DNA of 64,000 nucleotides from Maribacter zhoushanensis (GCF_029350975.1 NZ_JARKMR010000002.1:310001-374000); one strand, 5' to 3'; positions 34,261 through 42,770 are shown, counted from the first letter of the stretch. Notes: generated by a model from the letters alone, not told the origin. Translations and numbers: made by a program.

Positions 34261-34281
34261 TTTGTGTTTATTTTACGCAAA
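34261..34281. promoter_or_regulatory. NrtR-type operator 2
   Basis: Same 7-7-7 layout as operator 1 with one mismatch (TTTGTGT, spacer, ACGCAAA), just upstream of the -33 box. The centres of the two sites are 53 bases apart, about five helical turns, allowing cooperative binding. Confidence 0.65.
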
Positions 34282-34297
34282 TTAAAAAAATAGTAGT

Positions 34298-34972
34298 TTA
34301 GATTTCGAAGATGATACCCTCCTTTTTGAGCTTGAAGTACCTATTTTTATTGAACATGAAGAGGTTTGCGGGTCTGCCGGAACCTTTAGATACTTTTTCG
34401 TCTAACTCGTCCAAAATATTTAAACCAAGCATTTTCTTTCTGAAATTACGTCTATCTATATCCCTACCTAAAACAGAAGTATATAGTTTCTCAAGGTCAG
34501 AAAAAGGAAATTTGGTATCCAATAATTCAAACCCTAAGGGTTCATATGTGATTTTTGCCTGTAACCGTGTTATGGCAAGTTTTAGAATCTCGGCATGGTC
34601 AAAAGATAGTTCAGGTAAATTATTGATAGTAAACCACTGTGCCTCTTCCGCATCGGTCGAAGCAGAAAGTTTAAAAGCACTAGGTTTTATCAAACCGAAA
34701 TACGCAACGGAAACTACTCTGTTTCTTGGATCTCTATTAAGTTTTCCAAAGGTGTATAATTGTTCTAAGTAATTAATCTTGATTCCCGTTTCTTCCTTCA
34801 GCTCCCGCTCTACCGCTTCTTCTAAAGATTCCGAGTCTGTAACAAATCCGCCGGGTATTGCCCATTTCCCTTTAAAAGGTTCATATTTTCTCTTGATGAG
34901 TAAAACGGATATGGTTTCAGATTCATACCCAAAAACCACGGCGTCAACAGAAAGCTTTATAGATTGTTGCAT
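34298..34972 (-). CDS. nrtR: NrtR-type Nudix transcriptional regulator
   Basis: A 224-residue protein with an N-terminal Nudix domain and a C-terminal winged helix. The Nudix box GFVTDSESLEEAVERELKEETGI (41-63) keeps all consensus acidic residues, so it may still hydrolyse substrate, unlike several NrtR proteins that have lost activity. Residues about 150-224, with GRDIDRRNFRKKMLGL and GSGRPANLFMFN, form the DNA-binding part. NrtR regulators repress NAD genes and release DNA on binding ADP-ribose or related products. It is co-directional with the NAMPT/NADAR operon, 98 bases upstream, with two matching operators between. Confidence 0.9.
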   Translation of the reverse strand: MQQSIKLSVDAVVFGYESETISVLLIKRKYEPFKGKWAIPGGFVTDSESLEEAVERELKEETGIKINYLEQLYTFGKLNRDPRNRVVSVAYFGLIKPSAFKLSASTDAEEAQWFTINNLPELSFDHAEILKLAITRLQAKITYEPLGFELLDTKFPFSDLEKLYTSVLGRDIDRRNFRKKMLGLNILDELDEKVSKGSGRPANLFMFNKNRYFKLKKEGIIFEI

Positions 34973-35081
34973 ACTATGCGTATATTTTAAGCTAAAATAT
35001 GGAATTTTTATGTGAAGCCTACTCTGCTAGTACTAGATGTAAATTTGCCTTTGTTTAAAATATTATTCGTTTTAAATTTTA

Positions 35082-36692
35082 TTAAAATTTTGGCAAACTA
35101 TTCATCATCTGTTGTTGCATCATTTGATTATGAAAATACATTTGTTGTTGCCACTGCCAATCCCATAGCCAGTTTGTGTCGTTTGATCTAGAAAAAGTTT
35201 TATAAAACTGTCTGTGCTCAAAATTAATTGGTAAAAGAAAAGTACAACGGTCGTTTTTATTTTCGAGTTTAATTTGTTTAAATCTTATAGTACTCTTGCC
35301 TTCATCTGTTAAATACGCATTATAAAAAGGTAAGATGTTTTTTTCAAGAGTACTATTATTGGCATTCAATATCTCATAATTTAAAACTTTGCCTTTATAG
35401 TCTGTTAGTATTTGCAATAACATAGAGCCTTCGTAATCTTTTGAAAGAATAGTTTCGTTGAAATATTTATTCGTTTCCAAAAATGCTCTTAAACTATTGT
35501 TGAATATCTCAAATTCAATAGGATTTTCATAATTGGAATATCGATATAGTTTTCCATCGGACGACTGTTCATGAGATGAAATGACAATTTTTTTATCTAA
35601 TTCATAATTAATAGTGTTGCTAGAATTTTCAATTGAAACAGTTATTGAATTATATGTTTTAATTTTTTCTTTACCAATTTGAACAGCTCTTCGCTTTAAG
35701 ATGTCGGACTTTTTGGCTCTCTGAAATTTAACATAATCAAAGTGGAAAAGAAGACTCCCGTCTTTATATTTTTTAGAAGACATTAAATCACCGAATTCAT
35801 AAATACGTTCCATTTTTATTTCATCTTCATTATAAACTACTAATTTCCCATGGCGTTTTAAAGGATATAAAGAAGAATAGTTGAGTTCATATAACTTTTG
35901 CTTTTTATCATTACTTATCTCAACAGTATAAATAGAATCATCAACCGCTGTAACTTTACCATAATAAGCCGCTAAATCTGGTTTTTTTACTTCTCTCCAT
36001 AGTTTGTCATAAAATATCCTTGTGTTGTTCTTGTAGTGATTATAATACTCTTCGCATTTTAGAGTATTCAAAAAATCATTGATAGTTAGTTCTTGCTTAT
36101 CATAAAATTTATTTAATTCATTATAGACTTTAAAAAACCTAAGTATTTTTTTGGGATGATCTGTATTAATATCTAGTTCTTCCCACTTTTCTTTTTCAGA
36201 TTTCTTTAATTGAAGAATTTTCTTTTTATTAACTGCACCACTTTTAATATTGTAATACATAGCATAGTCAGCTTCTTCAGATTCACCCAGGTATTGTAAG
36301 ACTGTTGGTGTTTTAATAGTTTGATCTCTGAGATATATATTCTTTGAAACTATAAATGAATCTATTTTGGTTGTGTAATATGCTAGGTTAGTCATATCGA
36401 TTTTCGTGTAAGAGTTTTCACGAAAACTTTTTACTTTGATTTTTTGTTCATTTTGCATCCATATTAATGCAGGAATACCTTCTGCTTCATTATGTAAATA
36501 GTACATCCCTTTTTCATAATTTTCAACTTCATTTTCCCAATAAAAATTAAGTCCATTATACTCTTCATTTAGAAATGAATCATAGGTGTCAAAAACTATT
36601 TCTCCATTAGGCGTATGGTTGAAGGGAATTTTGTTCTGTGCGATAAAAATAAAAGGGAACAATAATAAAAAATGAAATATAAAAATCTTCAT
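35082..36692 (-). CDS. uncharacterised secreted protein with TonB-C-like end
   Basis: The frame opens at ATG 36725, but ATG at 36692 (MKIFIFHFLL) gives a proper Sec signal peptide (1-18, ending FIAQ), so 536 residues. The body is rich in Lys, Tyr and Asn without recognised domains. Residues about 415-500 (LLQILTDYKGKVLNYEILNANNSTLEKN, then a Pro-containing strand ending FLLPINFE) resemble the TonB C-terminal domain found in many Bacteroidota surface proteins. The last 40 residues are Gln/Met/Trp-rich (QWQQQMYFHNQ). Function unknown; isolated, with no operon partner. Confidence 0.75.
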   Translation of the reverse strand: MKIFIFHFLLLFPFIFIAQNKIPFNHTPNGEIVFDTYDSFLNEEYNGLNFYWENEVENYEKGMYYLHNEAEGIPALIWMQNEQKIKVKSFRENSYTKIDMTNLAYYTTKIDSFIVSKNIYLRDQTIKTPTVLQYLGESEEADYAMYYNIKSGAVNKKKILQLKKSEKEKWEELDINTDHPKKILRFFKVYNELNKFYDKQELTINDFLNTLKCEEYYNHYKNNTRIFYDKLWREVKKPDLAAYYGKVTAVDDSIYTVEISNDKKQKLYELNYSSLYPLKRHGKLVVYNEDEIKMERIYEFGDLMSSKKYKDGSLLFHFDYVKFQRAKKSDILKRRAVQIGKEKIKTYNSITVSIENSSNTINYELDKKIVISSHEQSSDGKLYRYSNYENPIEFEIFNNSLRAFLETNKYFNETILSKDYEGSMLLQILTDYKGKVLNYEILNANNSTLEKNILPFYNAYLTDEGKSTIRFKQIKLENKNDRCTFLLPINFEHRQFYKTFSRSNDTNWLWDWQWQQQMYFHNQMMQQQMMNSLPKF

Positions 36693-36860
36693 AAAAGCTT
36701 TAATTTGAAAATACATATTTAACAAACTTAATATTAATTAACGTTTATTACTTCAATGATTTTAGTCCTGCTTAATTCAGAAGGAATTTCTCTAGTAAAA
36801 ATTAATAATTTCATTTTCAAAAGCACCTATCTACCATCTAATTCTTAAATTAGCAATGTA
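36693..36860. other. 5' half of the spacer before the thiamine operon
   Basis: AT-rich sequence with no gene. It should contain the promoters of the divergent secreted-protein gene and the thiamine operon. No consensus -7 box stood out. Confidence 0.4.
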
Positions 36861-36940
36861 GACTTTAGGAGTAGCTATTTCATAGTTTGAGAAATATCCT
36901 TTGAACCTGATTTGATTCATATCAACGTAGGAAAAAGTTA
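36861..36940 (+). promoter_or_regulatory. TPP riboswitch (THI element)
   Basis: The THI-box landmarks occur in order: P1 5' strand ACTTT (36862-36866), TTTGAGA (36886-36892, the ctGAGA element), TGAACCTGA (36902-36910), ACGTAGGAAA (36925-36934, the cGnAGGGAA element), and P1 3' strand AAAGT (36934-36938). It lies 113 bases before thiS, first gene of the thiamine operon. An intrinsic terminator downstream is not evident, so control is probably by start-site masking. Confidence 0.92.
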
Positions 36941-37052
36941 TCGGAATTTATATTCTGTGCTTTCCAATTTTCATTTCGTTTTTTATTCCTACTGTTTACA
37001 CATTAATCAAAATCAATATTGAAATATGCGATTTGATAAATTAATATGACAG

Positions 37053-37256
37053 ATGATAAATATTAAAGTGAATAACACCCCTCACCTATTAAAACCCAAT
37101 ACCACGCTCAATGAAATCATTGACGAATTAGGTATTTCTGTTAAAGGAATCGCCGTTGCAGTGAATGAAAATATTATTTCTAAAACAGAATGGAAAGTCA
37201 AAACGCTGAACGAGAATGATGAGGTATTAGTCATTAAAGCAACACAAGGTGGATAG
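37053..37256 (+). CDS. thiS: thiamine biosynthesis sulfur carrier ThiS
   Basis: A 67-residue ubiquitin-like protein ending in Gly-Gly (TQGG), the terminus that is adenylated and thiocarboxylated to deliver sulfur to ThiG. Length is normal. It is the first gene after the TPP riboswitch. ThiF, which activates ThiS, is not encoded in this operon. Confidence 0.95.
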   Translation: MINIKVNNTPHLLKPNTTLNEIIDELGISVKGIAVAVNENIISKTEWKVKTLNENDEVLVIKATQGG

Positions 37257-37292
37257 AAATAAGGTTTTCACTAAGAAACTTAACTCAAAAGT

Positions 37293-37928
37293 ATGATTGT
37301 ACTAATAGCACCAGAAAAAGATATACCTAATGAAATTGAAATACTACATCAGTTATTTCAAGAGGGTTTGGTATATTATCATTTGAGAAAACCATTTAAA
37401 AATTATCAAGAACATTGCGATTACTTAGATGCAATTGATGAAAAATACCATAGCAGAATTGTGGTGCATCTTTTTCATGAATTGGTCAATGCATATGATT
37501 TAAAAGGTGTTCATTTTCAAGAGCAAAAAAGAATAGACCATATTGACAACCCTGGTCAATATTTTAAAAAGTTGGATATGTACGGTAAAACCATCAGTTC
37601 TTCTTTTCATGATCCAGAAGTATTGGCACAGTGCGATTTTGAGTTCGATTATCATTTACTGAGTCCCGTTTTCTCGTCCATTTCTAAAGAGGGATACGAA
37701 GGCAAAGGGTTCAATGTCAATCATATCGATAAATATATTGTAGGTATGGGCGGCATTAATGATGAAACAGTAAATCCTACTATCAAGCTTGGTTTTAAGG
37801 GTATAGGAGTGTTAGGCGGAGTATGGAATATGGAAAATCCGGCAGAGCGCTTTGTGGCATTGAAAAAGCAATATGGAGTTGCCGTTCAAGAAAAGAAGAG
37901 AACATCCATCAGAAATAAAAATTTTTAA
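37293..37928 (+). CDS. ThiE/TenI-like thiamine phosphate synthase family protein
   Basis: A 211-residue TIM-barrel protein of the ThiE/TenI superfamily with low similarity to the ThiE encoded next. Seen: YYHLRKPF near 28-35 (the strand where ThiE has QLR), GVHFQEQ (about 72-78) where ThiE has VHLG, LLSPVFSSISKEGYEGKGF and GMGGINDETV near the phosphate loop. It keeps the Arg of the first strand but changes the metal region, as in TenI (thiazole tautomerase). It is often found in Bacteroidota thi operons; tautomerase or accessory function is more likely than full ThiE activity. Confidence 0.82.
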   Translation: MIVLIAPEKDIPNEIEILHQLFQEGLVYYHLRKPFKNYQEHCDYLDAIDEKYHSRIVVHLFHELVNAYDLKGVHFQEQKRIDHIDNPGQYFKKLDMYGKTISSSFHDPEVLAQCDFEFDYHLLSPVFSSISKEGYEGKGFNVNHIDKYIVGMGGINDETVNPTIKLGFKGIGVLGGVWNMENPAERFVALKKQYGVAVQEKKRTSIRNKNF

Positions 37929-37949
37929 GCATTTAGGTAAAGACAGAAC

Positions 37950-38537
37950 ATGATACCAACATTACATTATATATCGCAAGGTAAGACTCCGCAAGAGCAT
38001 TTAGAGAACATACAGAAAGCATGTACTTCTGGCGTTGAATTGGTGCAATTACGATTAAAAAACCAGTCAGAAAAAGTGGTACATGAAACTGCCATACAAG
38101 CAAGGGAAATAACGGCGAAGTATCAGACCCGATTAATTATAAACGATTATTACAAAGTAGCCGCTGCGGTAAAAGCGGACGGTGTGCATTTGGGTAAAAC
38201 CGATACTAGCCCAATTACCGCCCGCAAAGTATTGGCTTCATGGCAAATTATTGGCGGTACAGCGAATACGCTTGAAGATTGCGAAGCGCTTATCGCTAAA
38301 AAAGTGGATTATATTGGCTTGGGACCATTTAAATTCACGGAGACCAAAGAAAATCTGAGTCCCGTTTTAGGCTTGAATGGTTACCTGACCATACTTGAAG
38401 AATTGAATACAAGTGTACCCATTATTGCCATTGGTGGCATTATCGCCGATGATATTACCGCAATAATGAAAACAGGTGTTCACGGCATCGCTATTTCGGG
38501 TGAAATACCAGGAACTTCAACAGCATACCAGAATTGA
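37950..38537 (+). CDS. thiE: thiamine phosphate synthase, C-terminus frameshifted
   Basis: ThiE joins HMP pyrophosphate and thiazole phosphate. This copy keeps the active-site set: VQLRLKN (Arg at about 38), LIINDYYKVA (Asn and Asp at about 64-65) and HLGKTDTSP (His and Asp). As read, it ends after 195 residues in an aberrant GTSTAYQN. Adding one base after 38507 restores a frame that runs to 38602, ending [20 protein letters not shown], which aligns with the end of the paralogue at 23759 and gives about 217 residues. Either a real one-base deletion or a sequencing error. It lies between the TenI-like gene and thiG. Confidence 0.9.
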   Translation: MIPTLHYISQGKTPQEHLENIQKACTSGVELVQLRLKNQSEKVVHETAIQAREITAKYQTRLIINDYYKVAAAVKADGVHLGKTDTSPITARKVLASWQIIGGTANTLEDCEALIAKKVDYIGLGPFKFTETKENLSPVLGLNGYLTILEELNTSVPIIAIGGIIADDITAIMKTGVHGIAISGEIPGTSTAYQN

Positions 38538-38602
38538 AGAAGCTAATCAACGGAGGTCCGATACAAGAAGAACGTTGGATATCAGAAGAAAAAAGAAAAT
38601 AA
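38508..38602 (+). other. out-of-frame C-terminal coding tail of thiE
   Basis: In the frame shifted by one base from the ThiE start, this stretch encodes the typical ThiE ending ([15 protein letters not shown], then [13 protein letters not shown] and a TAA one base before the thiG ATG). It is preserved coding sequence disconnected by a single missing A near 38507. Confidence 0.8.
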
Positions 38603-38603
38603 T

Positions 38604-39368
38604 ATGTTACAAATAGCGGATAAAAACTTTACCTCAAGACTGTTTACCGGAACGGGAAAATTCAGTTCATCTCAAGTAATGAGAGAAGCTTTATTAGCCT
38701 CTGAAAGTGAATTGGTTACGGTTGCGTTAAAACGTGTGGATGTTGAAGATGAACAAGATGATATTTTACAGCACTTAAATCATACCCATATCCACCTATT
38801 GCCAAATACATCGGGAGTGCGTAATGCCAAAGAAGCTGTATTTGCGGCACAATTATCTCGTGAAGCTTTGGAGACTAATTGGGTGAAACTAGAAATACAT
38901 CCTGATCCAAAGTATCTTCTCCCCGACCCTATAGAAACCCTAAAAGCAGCCGAAGAGCTGGTGAAATTAGGATTTGTGGTCATGCCTTACATTCATGCCG
39001 ACCCCGTATTGTGCAAAAGATTAGAAGAAGTTGGTACGCAATGCGTAATGCCTTTGGGAGCACCAATTGGGAGCAATAAGGGGTTAAAGACTCAAGATTT
39101 TCTAGAGATTATTATTGACCAAAGTAATGTGCCGGTAATTGTAGATGCCGGTATCGGTGCGCCTTCACATGCTGCCTATGCGATGGAATTAGGTGCAGAT
39201 GCCGTGTTGGTAAATACGGCGATAGCAGTTTCTCAAAATCCAGTGGAAATGGCAAAGGCATTTAAAATGGCAGTTGCTGCTGGTAGAATGGCTTTTGAAG
39301 CAAAATTGGCACCTGTAGTCCACAAAAAAGCAGCAGCCAGTAGTCCGCTAACCAGTTTTTTAAATTAG
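38604..39368 (+). CDS. thiG: thiazole synthase ThiG
   Basis: A 254-residue TIM-barrel enzyme that builds the thiazole phosphate ring from deoxyxylulose phosphate, dehydroglycine and ThiS thiocarboxylate. It has the N-terminal [10 protein letters not shown], a Lys in [22 protein letters not shown], the [10 protein letters not shown] loop and [28 protein letters not shown] phosphate-binding region, all standard for ThiG. Length is normal. Fourth gene after the TPP riboswitch; the thiH ATG follows 3 bases after its stop. Confidence 0.96.
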   Translation: MLQIADKNFTSRLFTGTGKFSSSQVMREALLASESELVTVALKRVDVEDEQDDILQHLNHTHIHLLPNTSGVRNAKEAVFAAQLSREALETNWVKLEIHPDPKYLLPDPIETLKAAEELVKLGFVVMPYIHADPVLCKRLEEVGTQCVMPLGAPIGSNKGLKTQDFLEIIIDQSNVPVIVDAGIGAPSHAAYAMELGADAVLVNTAIAVSQNPVEMAKAFKMAVAAGRMAFEAKLAPVVHKKAAASSPLTSFLN

Positions 39369-39371
39369 AAC

Positions 39372-40484
39372 ATGAGCAGTTTTAAAAACGTATTCGATAC
39401 TTATAATTGGGAAGAGACTTTACAAAGCATATTTTCTAAAACAGAAGACGATGTGTTACGTGCATTAAGTAACGCTAAAAGAGATTTAGAAGATTTTAAA
39501 GCATTGATTTCGCCTGCTGCCAAACCATATTTAGAAGAGATGGCACAATTGAGTAGGCAATTGACGAAAAAACGTTTTGGGAATACCATACAAATGTATT
39601 CGCCCATGTATTTAAGTAACGAATGCCAAAACATTTGTACCTATTGCGGATTTAGTATGACCAACAAGATTCCTCGCCGTACGTTGACCGATGCTGAAAT
39701 ATTAAAAGAGGTTGCCTATATAAAATCGAAGGGTTATGACCATATTTTATTGGTGACAGGTGAAGCTAATAAAATAGTTGGTGTTGATTATATCAACAAT
39801 GCCCTGAAACTTATTCGTGCCCAGTTTTCTAATATTACTATAGAAGTACAACCTTTATTACAAGATGAGTATGAGCTATTGATTGATAATGGTTTGTATG
39901 CGGTATTGGTATACCAAGAAACCTACCATAGAGAAGAGTATAAAAAACACCACCCGAAAGGTAAAAAGTCGAACTTTGATTTTAGATTAGATACTCCGGA
40001 TCGCTTAGGTAAAGCCGGAATTCATAAAATAGGATTAGGCGCTTTATTCGGATTAGAAGATTGGCGTGCAGATAGTTTTTTTACTGCCTTACATTTAAAG
40101 TATTTACAGAAGACCTATTGGAAGACGAAGTACTCCATTTCTTTCCCCAGATTAAGACCGCATTCGGGCGGATTGGAGCCTAAGGTGGAAATGACCGACC
40201 CAGATTTGGTACAGCTAATTTGTGCCTTTAGATTATTGGATGAAGATGTTGAATTGTCAATGTCTACACGAGAAAGTGAAGTGTTTAGAAATAATATTGT
40301 GAATCTAGGAATTACCTCCATAAGTGCCGAGTCTAAAACCAACCCAGGCGGTTATGCCGTTGCACCAGAATCTTTAGAGCAGTTTGAAATATCTGACGAA
40401 AGACCAACAGAAGAAATCACCGCTATGCTGAAGGGTAACGGACTTGATGTCGTTTGGAAAGACTGGACTAATAATTGGGAGTAA
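39372..40484 (+). CDS. thiH: 2-iminoacetate synthase ThiH (radical SAM)
   Basis: A 370-residue radical-SAM tyrosine lyase that makes dehydroglycine for thiazole synthesis. The Cys-x3-Cys-x2-Cys cluster is CQNICTYCGF (about 85-94), and the family segments YSPMYLSNEC, VTGEANK, VYQETYHREEYKKHHPKGKKSNFDFRLDTPDR and SISFPRLRPHSGG are present. Length is normal. It is the last gene of the riboswitch-controlled operon. Using ThiH rather than ThiO points to tyrosine as glycine-imine source. Confidence 0.96.
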   Translation: MSSFKNVFDTYNWEETLQSIFSKTEDDVLRALSNAKRDLEDFKALISPAAKPYLEEMAQLSRQLTKKRFGNTIQMYSPMYLSNECQNICTYCGFSMTNKIPRRTLTDAEILKEVAYIKSKGYDHILLVTGEANKIVGVDYINNALKLIRAQFSNITIEVQPLLQDEYELLIDNGLYAVLVYQETYHREEYKKHHPKGKKSNFDFRLDTPDRLGKAGIHKIGLGALFGLEDWRADSFFTALHLKYLQKTYWKTKYSISFPRLRPHSGGLEPKVEMTDPDLVQLICAFRLLDEDVELSMSTRESEVFRNNIVNLGITSISAESKTNPGGYAVAPESLEQFEISDERPTEEITAMLKGNGLDVVWKDWTNNWE

Positions 40485-40486
40485 AT

Positions 40487-41740
40487 TTATTTAAATACCC
40501 CCTGTAAATTTTCTAAAACACCAAGCGCAGCTTTCTCACCGGCAATCATTGCAGCATTTAGAGAGCCGTTTAGTTGAACATCTCCAGCTAAAAATATCGT
40601 TTGGGTTAGCCGTGTTTCTGACGGCGATATCTCATATTGCAAATCATTTAATTTTGGAAGCGATTTAGGTATGCTGTAGTGTTTTATGAATGTACTTGAA
40701 GTGATTCCACAAAGTTCAGTTAACTCTTTTTGAACTTGAGCTATTAATTTGTCTTTGGATAACTCTTGATTGTTGACCACCGTAACAGACAGTAATTCTT
40801 TACCATTGTTCAGTGTTGTTTTTAAACTTGTATGGTAAAAGATATTGTTGATTAAAGCGTTTTTCTCAGGAATTAATCCAATTAAAGGTTTTTCAATTGT
40901 TCTATGTTCCACTTCAAAATATATGGTGTCGCAGCTTTGCCATTCTAAAGCTTGATTTTTTAAGTTTTGAATAAAGTAACTCGCTTCTGTTGCGATAATT
41001 ATAAAATCACTCTCTATTTCTTGACCGTCTGCTAGTAGTATTTTACCATCTTCAATAGCTGACACGGCCGTGTTGTATTTTACAGTAGTACTTGTTAGTT
41101 GATGTAATAGTTGTTTGGGAATTTCTTCAATACCATCTTTGGGTAATGCAGCGCTACCTTCACCGAACATTTTATAAACAAATTCGAACATTCTGCTAGA
41201 AGTATCTAATTTGTTTTCAAGAAAAATTCCGCTAAAAAAAGGTTTAAAGAAGTCGTTGATCATTTTTGTAGAGAACCCAAAATCGGTTAAATAGGAAAAT
41301 GTAGATTGTTCTTTATCATTGAATATCTGTTCAATAGTTTTTTTCTTAAGTCTGGTATTTAGTTTGAGTATTTTCAATTTATCGGAAAAGGTACCAATAC
41401 TGGCAATAAGCGTGGAAAACAATAAAGAAGCATCTCTAAGCGGATCACCGATTGTTTCTTGTTTTCCATTTTTAAAAATAGAAGCACCAGGTAAGAAATG
41501 TTGTAATTCTAAAGATTCGTAATCTAAATACTTTTGGGCTGCAGGGTATTCCGTTAGCAAAACTTGAAATCCGTGGTCTAATTGATGCCCATTTATAATA
41601 TCAGTTTTGACTCTACCGCCTACCCTATCGGTAGCTTCAATGACTACAGGAGAAAAACCGTGTTGTTCTAGTACTGTTGCGGCTATTAATCCACTGATTC
41701 CAGCACCAATGATATGTATTTTATTATCCTGTTTGTTCAT
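40487..41740 (-). CDS. FAD-dependent amine-oxidase-type oxidoreductase
   Basis: A 417-residue flavoprotein of the protoporphyrinogen oxidase/phytoene desaturase/amine oxidase superfamily. The N-terminus has the dinucleotide motif IHIIGAGISGLIAATVLE (8-25), then VIEATDRVGGRVKTD, the FAD ribose and RxGGR motif, and the C-terminus has FLAGDVQLNGSLNAAMIAGEKAA. The substrate cannot be read. It converges on thiH (3-base gap) and is divergent from a DoxX-like gene; the shared intergenic palindrome suggests co-regulation with that gene and the Lacal_2735 gene. Confidence 0.87.
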   Translation of the reverse strand: MNKQDNKIHIIGAGISGLIAATVLEQHGFSPVVIEATDRVGGRVKTDIINGHQLDHGFQVLLTEYPAAQKYLDYESLELQHFLPGASIFKNGKQETIGDPLRDASLLFSTLIASIGTFSDKLKILKLNTRLKKKTIEQIFNDKEQSTFSYLTDFGFSTKMINDFFKPFFSGIFLENKLDTSSRMFEFVYKMFGEGSAALPKDGIEEIPKQLLHQLTSTTVKYNTAVSAIEDGKILLADGQEIESDFIIIATEASYFIQNLKNQALEWQSCDTIYFEVEHRTIEKPLIGLIPEKNALINNIFYHTSLKTTLNNGKELLSVTVVNNQELSKDKLIAQVQKELTELCGITSSTFIKHYSIPKSLPKLNDLQYEISPSETRLTQTIFLAGDVQLNGSLNAAMIAGEKAALGVLENLQGVFK

Positions 41741-41750
41741 TTCATTATTT

Positions 41751-41795
41751 TGTTTAACTAATTTAGTTTAAATTTAAACAAAATTAGTATTTTTG
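41751..41795. promoter_or_regulatory. divergent promoter region with 14-bp palindrome
   Basis: The palindrome GTTTAAATTTAAAC (41766-41779) is flanked by repeats of TTTGTTTAA/TTAAACAAA. The DoxX-like gene has an exact -7 box TATTTTTG at 41788-41795, and the palindrome covers its -33 region. A very similar arrangement lies upstream of the Lacal_2735 gene. Confidence 0.6.
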
Positions 41796-41838
41796 AAGTA
41801 GTCTTACTGAAATAAATATTTTACAAATCTATAAAATC

Positions 41839-42201
41839 ATGAATTATATAATAATCGCATTTCAAATTATCGTTGGTATTAGTATTTTAAATGTATGGCT
41901 TGTTCAAAATAAAAAAGCAACAAAATGGCGTGGAGGTAAAGCAACAACCATTATTGAAGAATTTAAGGCTTATGGCTTATCAAAACAGATATGTTATATC
42001 GTAGGTTTTTTTAAAGTAACACTCGCTATTTTATTATTGGCAGCCATTTGGTTTCCAGTTTTAAAGCAACCGGCAGCTTTAGGTTTAGCGACTTTTTTGT
42101 TGGGTTCAATAGCTATGCACTTTAAGATAAAAGACCCTTTGTTCAAATCTTTTCCTGCCGCTTTGTTTTTGACATTATGTTTGGTGATAGCCTTTGTATA
42201 A
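41839..42201 (+). CDS. DoxX-like small membrane protein (first of two)
   Basis: A 120-residue protein with four predicted membrane helices (about 3-20, 48-68, 73-90, 100-118) in the DoxX-like layout. The polar link KATKWRGGKATTIIEEFKAYGLS between helices 1 and 2 and a HFKIKDPLFKSFPA loop before helix 4 are typical. DoxX-type proteins are often linked to redox or thiosulfate metabolism, without a general function. It is divergent from the FAD oxidoreductase and converges tail-to-tail, 6 bases apart, with a second DoxX-like gene. Confidence 0.82.
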   Translation: MNYIIIAFQIIVGISILNVWLVQNKKATKWRGGKATTIIEEFKAYGLSKQICYIVGFFKVTLAILLLAAIWFPVLKQPAALGLATFLLGSIAMHFKIKDPLFKSFPAALFLTLCLVIAFV

Positions 42202-42207
42202 AGGTTA

Positions 42208-42561
42208 TTACCAATTAATTTGTTGGAAATAACGTACTGCTATGAATAAATTTACCAAAGCTAATATTAGTGATGGTAATGACTCAAGCAAGCTGTCTTT
42301 AATTTTTATTCTCACGGCAAACCCTAATAACATTAATAATGTTAGTCCCCCTGCAGCTGCGAATAATAAAATAGGTGAAAAGAAATATCCAACTATTAAT
42401 CCCGATCCACCTAAAAGTTGAAGATATGCGGTTAAAATCCTTTGATTTTTCAAACCAAATCTTGCAAACTCATCTTTCATTTTTTGAGATAGCAAACATT
42501 CAGTACCGTAATATAAAAATGCTATACTTGATAAGAGTATAGCTAAGTTTAGTATATTCAT
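42208..42561 (-). CDS. DoxX-like small membrane protein (second of two)
   Basis: A 117-residue, four-helix membrane protein (about 5-22, 46-65, 69-88, 97-113). It has the helix-1 FLYYGTECLL, the MKDEFARFGLKNQRILTAYLQLLGG link and the RIKIKDSLLESLPS loop, which parallels FKIKDPLFKSFPA in the neighbouring protein, so the two are distant paralogues placed convergently. It is 44 bases downstream of the Lacal_2735 gene on the same strand and probably co-transcribed with it. Confidence 0.8.
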   Translation of the reverse strand: MNILNLAILLSSIAFLYYGTECLLSQKMKDEFARFGLKNQRILTAYLQLLGGSGLIVGYFFSPILLFAAAGGLTLLMLLGFAVRIKIKDSLLESLPSLILALVNLFIAVRYFQQINW

Positions 42562-42605
42562 TTAACTATTTTATGTGCTTGAAGAAAAATTTTAGAGGAA
42601 ATAAA

Positions 42606-42770
42606 CTAAGATAGTTTCTCAATTTTCTTCATTATTTCATCAGCTTCGAATGCTTTTTGGTCACTCATTTTTCTATTGGTAGTCGATAAAGTATGCGCTT
42701 CTTTTAAAAGTTTTGCATATTGATCACGTAATTTATCAATCTCTGATTTTTTCTTAAATATACTGAACAT
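42606..42770 (-). CDS. Lacal_2735 family small protein
   Basis: A 54-residue product read directly from the minus strand: it begins MFSIFKKKSEIDKLRDQYAK and continues LLKEAHTLSTTNRKMSDQKA before an acidic helical end. This matches the Lacal_2735 family of small flavobacterial proteins (MFxxFKKKSE start, then a single amphipathic helical hairpin). Function is unknown. In many flavobacteria the family lies near photolyase/cryptochrome-type genes, to my recollection; here the neighbours are DoxX-like proteins and an FAD oxidoreductase with a similar promoter element. Confidence 0.85.
   Translation of the reverse strand: MFSIFKKKSEIDKLRDQYAKLLKEAHTLSTTNRKMSDQKAFEADEIMKKIEKLS

Noticed and set aside
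40484-40487. Possibility that thiF or another thiamine gene follows thiH
   Set aside because: The next gene is on the opposite strand and is an FAD oxidoreductase of the amine-oxidase type, with no ThiF ATP-binding or Cys motifs.
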